Shown here one piece after another: positions 7,999-10,466 of a DNA stretch of 10,466 bases. The first letter of the stretch is position 1. Each line of letters begins with the position of its first letter. The notes beneath the pieces were generated by a model. The model was given only the letters and a program-made list of their open reading frames with translations. It had not been told where the DNA came from and searched no databases. The translations under genes were made by a program, and so were the position numbers. The DNA is taken from the NCBI GenBank assembly GCA_030424705.1, contig JAUHWJ010000027.1, positions 1 to 10,466 on the forward strand, written 5' to 3'. This DNA comes from Alphaproteobacteria bacterium. GTDB lineage: Bacteria; Pseudomonadota; Alphaproteobacteria; Rhodobacterales; Rhodobacteraceae.

Positions 7999-8457
7999 TC
8001 ACGCGGCGGCGGGGGATCGGCGCCGCGATGCGAAGCCGAGCGCGCCCAGCCCGCCCAGCATGAGCCAGATGCCGGCCGGAAGCGGCACGGCGCCAACGGG
8101 CGGCTGCGCCTCCGGGTCGAAGACGCGGAAGTCGAAGACGCCGGGGATCGGCGCGATCACGTTCAGGCCGCCCCGGAAGTTGATCGCCTCGCCGGTCGCA
8201 TCCGAGATGCCGGCGATCTCGCTGAAATTGACGACCTCGTCGTAGAAGACCGGCCCCGACGGCGAGAAGAACGTGAAGCCGGAGAAGCCGGTCAGCTCGT
8301 CGAGCGAGAAGAGCATGTCCCCGTCCGCGTCGAAGAAGTCGATCTCGTAGTTCGAGAAGATCGCGGCCCGGGAGATCGCCTCGAGCCGGAGCGAGGCCGC
8401 CTCGGCGGCTCCGGCGGCGACACTGGCGGCGAGAAACGCAATGGCTGCGGGTTTCAT
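7999..8457 (-). CDS. Small secreted VPLPA-CTERM protein with an EF-hand-like loop
   Basis: A 152-residue protein of unknown function. Residues 1-20 form a Sec signal peptide: MKP, a hydrophobic Ala-rich core and an AEA-A cleavage site. The C terminus is a VPLPA-CTERM signal: VPLPA at 124-128, one membrane segment ~129-143, then Arg145-147. In this family the tail is known to direct export and processing by a dedicated exosortase, not seen in this window. Between them lies a short globular part with a 12-residue loop DADGDMLFSLDE (43-54) whose acidic residues at positions 1, 3, 5 and 12 match an EF-hand calcium site. The start at 8457 was chosen over an in-frame ATG 14 codons upstream because the signal peptide begins there and GAGGGA lies 7 bases before it. 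It runs the same way as xdhB but ~150 bases away, so it is probably transcribed separately. Confidence 0.85.
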   Translation of the reverse strand: MKPAAIAFLAASVAAGAAEAASLRLEAISRAAIFSNYEIDFFDADGDMLFSLDELTGFSGFTFFSPSGPVFYDEVVNFSEIAGISDATGEAINFRGGLNVIAPIPGVFDFRVFDPEAQPPVGAVPLPAGIWLMLGGLGALGFASRRRSPAAA

Positions 8458-8464
8458 CCTGTTT

Positions 8465-8470
8465 TCCCTC
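8465..8470 (-). promoter_or_regulatory. Ribosome binding site deciding the start of the VPLPA-CTERM gene
   Basis: On the - strand GAGGGA sits seven bases before the ATG at 8457. It fixes the start at the Met that opens the signal peptide, rather than the upstream in-frame ATG at 8499. Confidence 0.7.
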
Positions 8471-8519
8471 TGCAATCGGCGCCCCGACATGGCCGACAAG
8501 GGAAATCTAAGGCGCGCGG

Positions 8520-8545
8520 GCCGCGGCGATAACCTCCGCCGCGGC
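8520..8545. repeat. Perfect 9-bp inverted repeat between xdhB and the VPLPA-CTERM gene
   Basis: GCCGCGGCG at 8520-8528 is the exact reverse complement of CGCCGCGGC at 8537-8545, with an 8-base spacer ATAACCTC. It lies about 61 bases past the xdhB stop and about 62 bases before the VPLPA-CTERM start. Read on the - strand it could be a terminator for xdhB; the sequence after it (CCGCGCGCCTTAGATTT) has only a weak T-rich patch. It could instead be an operator for the VPLPA-CTERM gene. The sequence alone does not decide. The rest of the 8458-8606 gap shows no recognisable gene or clear promoter. Confidence 0.5.
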
Positions 8546-8606
8546 TGTCGATTCGTTGCGCGAAGCTTAATGAAGACGCAGCGTCAGCCCCGCCCGGATC
8601 CTGCGG

Positions 8607-10466
8607 TCAGGGCAGCGCCATCAGCACACGCTCCAGCGTCGCCGGCGCGTCGAGCGGCGTCCAGGCCCCCGCGGCGGCGGAGGCCGCCTCCTCGATGGCG
8701 AGGAAGGCGGAGATGCCGAGCATGAGCGGCGGCTCGCCCACTGCCTTCGACCGGCGGATCGTGAGCTCCCGGTTCTCCCCCTTCGCCCAGAGCCGAACGC
8801 TCATGCGCTCCGGCCGGTCCCCCGCCGTCGGGATCTTGTAGGTGGAGGGGGCGTGGGTGCGGAGGCGGCCCTGCCCGTCCCAGTCCAGCTCCTCCGTCGT
8901 CAGCCAGCCGGCGCCCTGGACATAGCCGCCCTCGACCTGCCCGAGGTCTATGGCGGGGTTCAGCGAGCGCCCGACATCGTGGAGGATGTCGGCCCGCAGC
9001 AGCCGGTATTCTCCGGTCAGCGAATCCACCAGCGCCTCCGTCACGGCGGCGCCATAGGCGAAGTAATAGAAAGGCCGGCCCGAAACGGTCGCCCGGTCCC
9101 AGGCCAGTTTCGGCGTGGCGTAGAACCCGGTCGCCGCGAGGGAGACGCGAGCGAAATAGGCGGATTTCACCGCCGCCTCCCAGGTCGTCTCCCCGCCCTG
9201 CCAGACGATGCGGCCCTTGTCGAAGATCGCGAAGCCCGCGCCGAGATGGGCGGCGATGCGGGCCTTGATCTCCTCGCAGGCCTTCTTCACCGCCATGCCG
9301 TTCATGTCGGAGCCGGAGGAGGCGGCGGTGGCCGAGGTGTTCGGCACCTTGTCCGTCCGCGTCGCGCTGATCCTCACGCGCTCCGGGTCGAGCCCGAACT
9401 CCGCGGCGGCGACCTGCTGGACCTTGCGATAGAGGCCCTGGCCCATCTCCGTCCCGCCATGGTTCAGGAGCACGGACCCGTCCTGATAGACGAGAACGAG
9501 CGCGCCCGCCTGGTTGAGATGCGTGGTGGTGAAGGAGATGCCGAACTTGACCGGGGAGAGGGCGATGCCCCGCTTCAGCACCGGGCTCGCCTCGTTCCAG
9601 GCGGCGATCTCCATGCGCCGGCCCGCGTAGTCCGTACTCTCCGCCAGCTCCTCCACGATCTCCTGGATCACGCAATCCTCGACCATCATGCCGTAGGGCG
9701 TGAGCGAGCGGGTCGGCATCGCGCCCATCGGCGCGTAGAAATTGCGCCGCCGCACCTCCAGCGGGTCGAGCCCCGTCTCCGCCGCGACATGGGCGATGAG
9801 CCGCTCAGCGCCCAGCACGCCCTGCGGCCCGCCGAAGCCGCGGAAGGCGGTCATCGAGCAGAGATTGGTGCGGCAGCGATGCGAGACGATTTCCGCCGCC
9901 GGGTAGAAATAGGCGTTGTCGGCGTGGAACATCGCCCGGTCCGCAATGGCGGCGGAAAGGTCGGCGGACCAGCCGCAATTCGCCCATTGCTCGAACCGGA
10001 CGCCGAGGATGCGCCCCTCCGCGTCGAACCCCGCCTCGTAGTCGATCCGGAACGGATGCCGCTTTCCGGTCAGGATCATGTCGTCGTCCCGGTCGAGCCG
10101 GAGCTTCGCCGGCTTCCCCGTGATCCGCGCGGCGAGCGCGGCGGCGACGGCGATGAGGTTCCCCTGCGTCTCCTTGCCCCCGAAGCCGCCGCCCATCCGG
10201 CGCACCTCAACGGTGATCATGCTGGACGGGAGGTTGAGGTTGTGCGCGATGACGGCCTGCACTTCCGAGGGATGCTGGGTCGAGGAGAGGACATGCAGCG
10301 CCCCGCCCTCCTCCGGCGTCGCGACCGCGACCTGCCCTTCGAGATAGAAATGCTCCTGCCCGCCGATCTCGATCCGCCCCTTCGCGCGCATCGGCGCGGC
10401 GTCGATGGCGGCCCGCGCATCCCCCCGCGCCATGCGGTAGGGTTCGGAGAGGAAGGAGCCGGCGGC
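8607..10466 (-). CDS. xdhB: Xanthine dehydrogenase, molybdopterin-binding subunit, 5'-partial
   Basis: Large subunit of bacterial xanthine dehydrogenase. It carries the molybdenum cofactor where hypoxanthine and xanthine are hydroxylated to urate, in complex with the XdhA Fe-S/FAD subunit in the cytoplasm. The visible part is ~619 residues including the C terminus. The frame continues past the right edge, so the first ~150 residues, by comparison with the usual ~770-780, are outside. Visible family motifs are GRIEIGGQEHFYLEG, the cofactor loop GGGFGGKETQ (Glu codon 10170-10172, bovine Glu802 position), TAFRGFGGPQG (Arg codon 9840-9842, bovine Arg880 position), HLNQAGALV followed by GGTEMGQGL, and KAVGEPPLML (Glu codon 8733-8735, the catalytic base, bovine Glu1261). 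All catalytic positions are intact. xdhA should lie beyond the right edge. The usual xdhC does not follow; the next gene is the VPLPA-CTERM protein. Confidence 0.95.
   Translation of the reverse strand, partial: AAGSFLSEPYRMARGDARAAIDAAPMRAKGRIEIGGQEHFYLEGQVAVATPEEGGALHVLSSTQHPSEVQAVIAHNLNLPSSMITVEVRRMGGGFGGKETQGNLIAVAAALAARITGKPAKLRLDRDDDMILTGKRHPFRIDYEAGFDAEGRILGVRFEQWANCGWSADLSAAIADRAMFHADNAYFYPAAEIVSHRCRTNLCSMTAFRGFGGPQGVLGAERLIAHVAAETGLDPLEVRRRNFYAPMGAMPTRSLTPYGMMVEDCVIQEIVEELAESTDYAGRRMEIAAWNEASPVLKRGIALSPVKFGISFTTTHLNQAGALVLVYQDGSVLLNHGGTEMGQGLYRKVQQVAAAEFGLDPERVRISATRTDKVPNTSATAASSGSDMNGMAVKKACEEIKARIAAHLGAGFAIFDKGRIVWQGGETTWEAAVKSAYFARVSLAATGFYATPKLAWDRATVSGRPFYYFAYGAAVTEALVDSLTGEYRLLRADILHDVGRSLNPAIDLGQVEGGYVQGAGWLTTEELDWDGQGRLRTHAPSTYKIPTAGDRPERMSVRLWAKGENRELTIRRSKAVGEPPLMLGISAFLAIEEAASAAAGAWTPLDAPATLERVLMALP

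Noticed and set aside
8458..8499. ATG at 8499 (- strand) as the start of the VPLPA-CTERM gene
   Set aside because: It would put 14 charged residues before the signal peptide. The Met at 8457 has a good ribosome binding site and begins the signal sequence directly.
8490..8560. Sigma-70-like promoter for the VPLPA-CTERM gene on the - strand
   Set aside because: TAGATT is a partial match to a -10 box, but no credible -35 element lies at the right distance. Not strong enough to annotate.

Overview
The window is very GC-rich DNA with dense coding. It most likely comes from a Rhodobacterales-type alphaproteobacterium. The main evidence is a small secreted protein ending in a VPLPA-CTERM sorting signal, which is typical of that group, and the alphaproteobacterial style of the XdhB subunit. 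The assignment is inferred from protein features only.

Left two thirds (1-7950, + strand): a two-gene polyketide cassette. The window opens inside the ketosynthase of a large type I polyketide synthase (PKS). The visible order is KS (C-terminal part), AT, DH, a degenerate C-methyltransferase-like domain, a KR/ER structural region, ER, KR and a single ACP. All reducing-loop catalytic motifs are intact, so this reads as a highly reducing, probably iterative synthase making a saturated or largely saturated acyl chain. There is no thioesterase or terminal reductase. Ten bases after the PKS stop begins a PLP-dependent alpha-oxoamine synthase (the family of serine palmitoyltransferase, AONS, KBL and ALAS). 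The inferred logic is that the PKS builds an acyl-ACP and the oxoamine synthase releases it by decarboxylative condensation with an amino acid, giving an alpha-aminoketone or sphingoid-like product. The chemistry is precedented (Fum1/Fum8 in fumonisin, SxtA, PigH), but the product here is unknown.

Middle (7951-8606): a GC-rich hairpin lies between the convergent ends of the oxoamine synthase gene and a - strand gene for a 152-residue secreted protein. That protein has a signal peptide, one EF-hand-like calcium loop and a VPLPA-CTERM tail. Upstream of it, a roughly 150-base gap contains a perfect 9-bp GC-rich inverted repeat.

Right end (8607-10466, - strand): the C-terminal four fifths or so of the molybdopterin-binding subunit of xanthine dehydrogenase (xdhB), cut by the window edge. 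It looks like a housekeeping purine catabolism gene bordering the polyketide locus. No xdhC follows it within the window. No tRNA, rRNA, CRISPR array or mobile element was seen.
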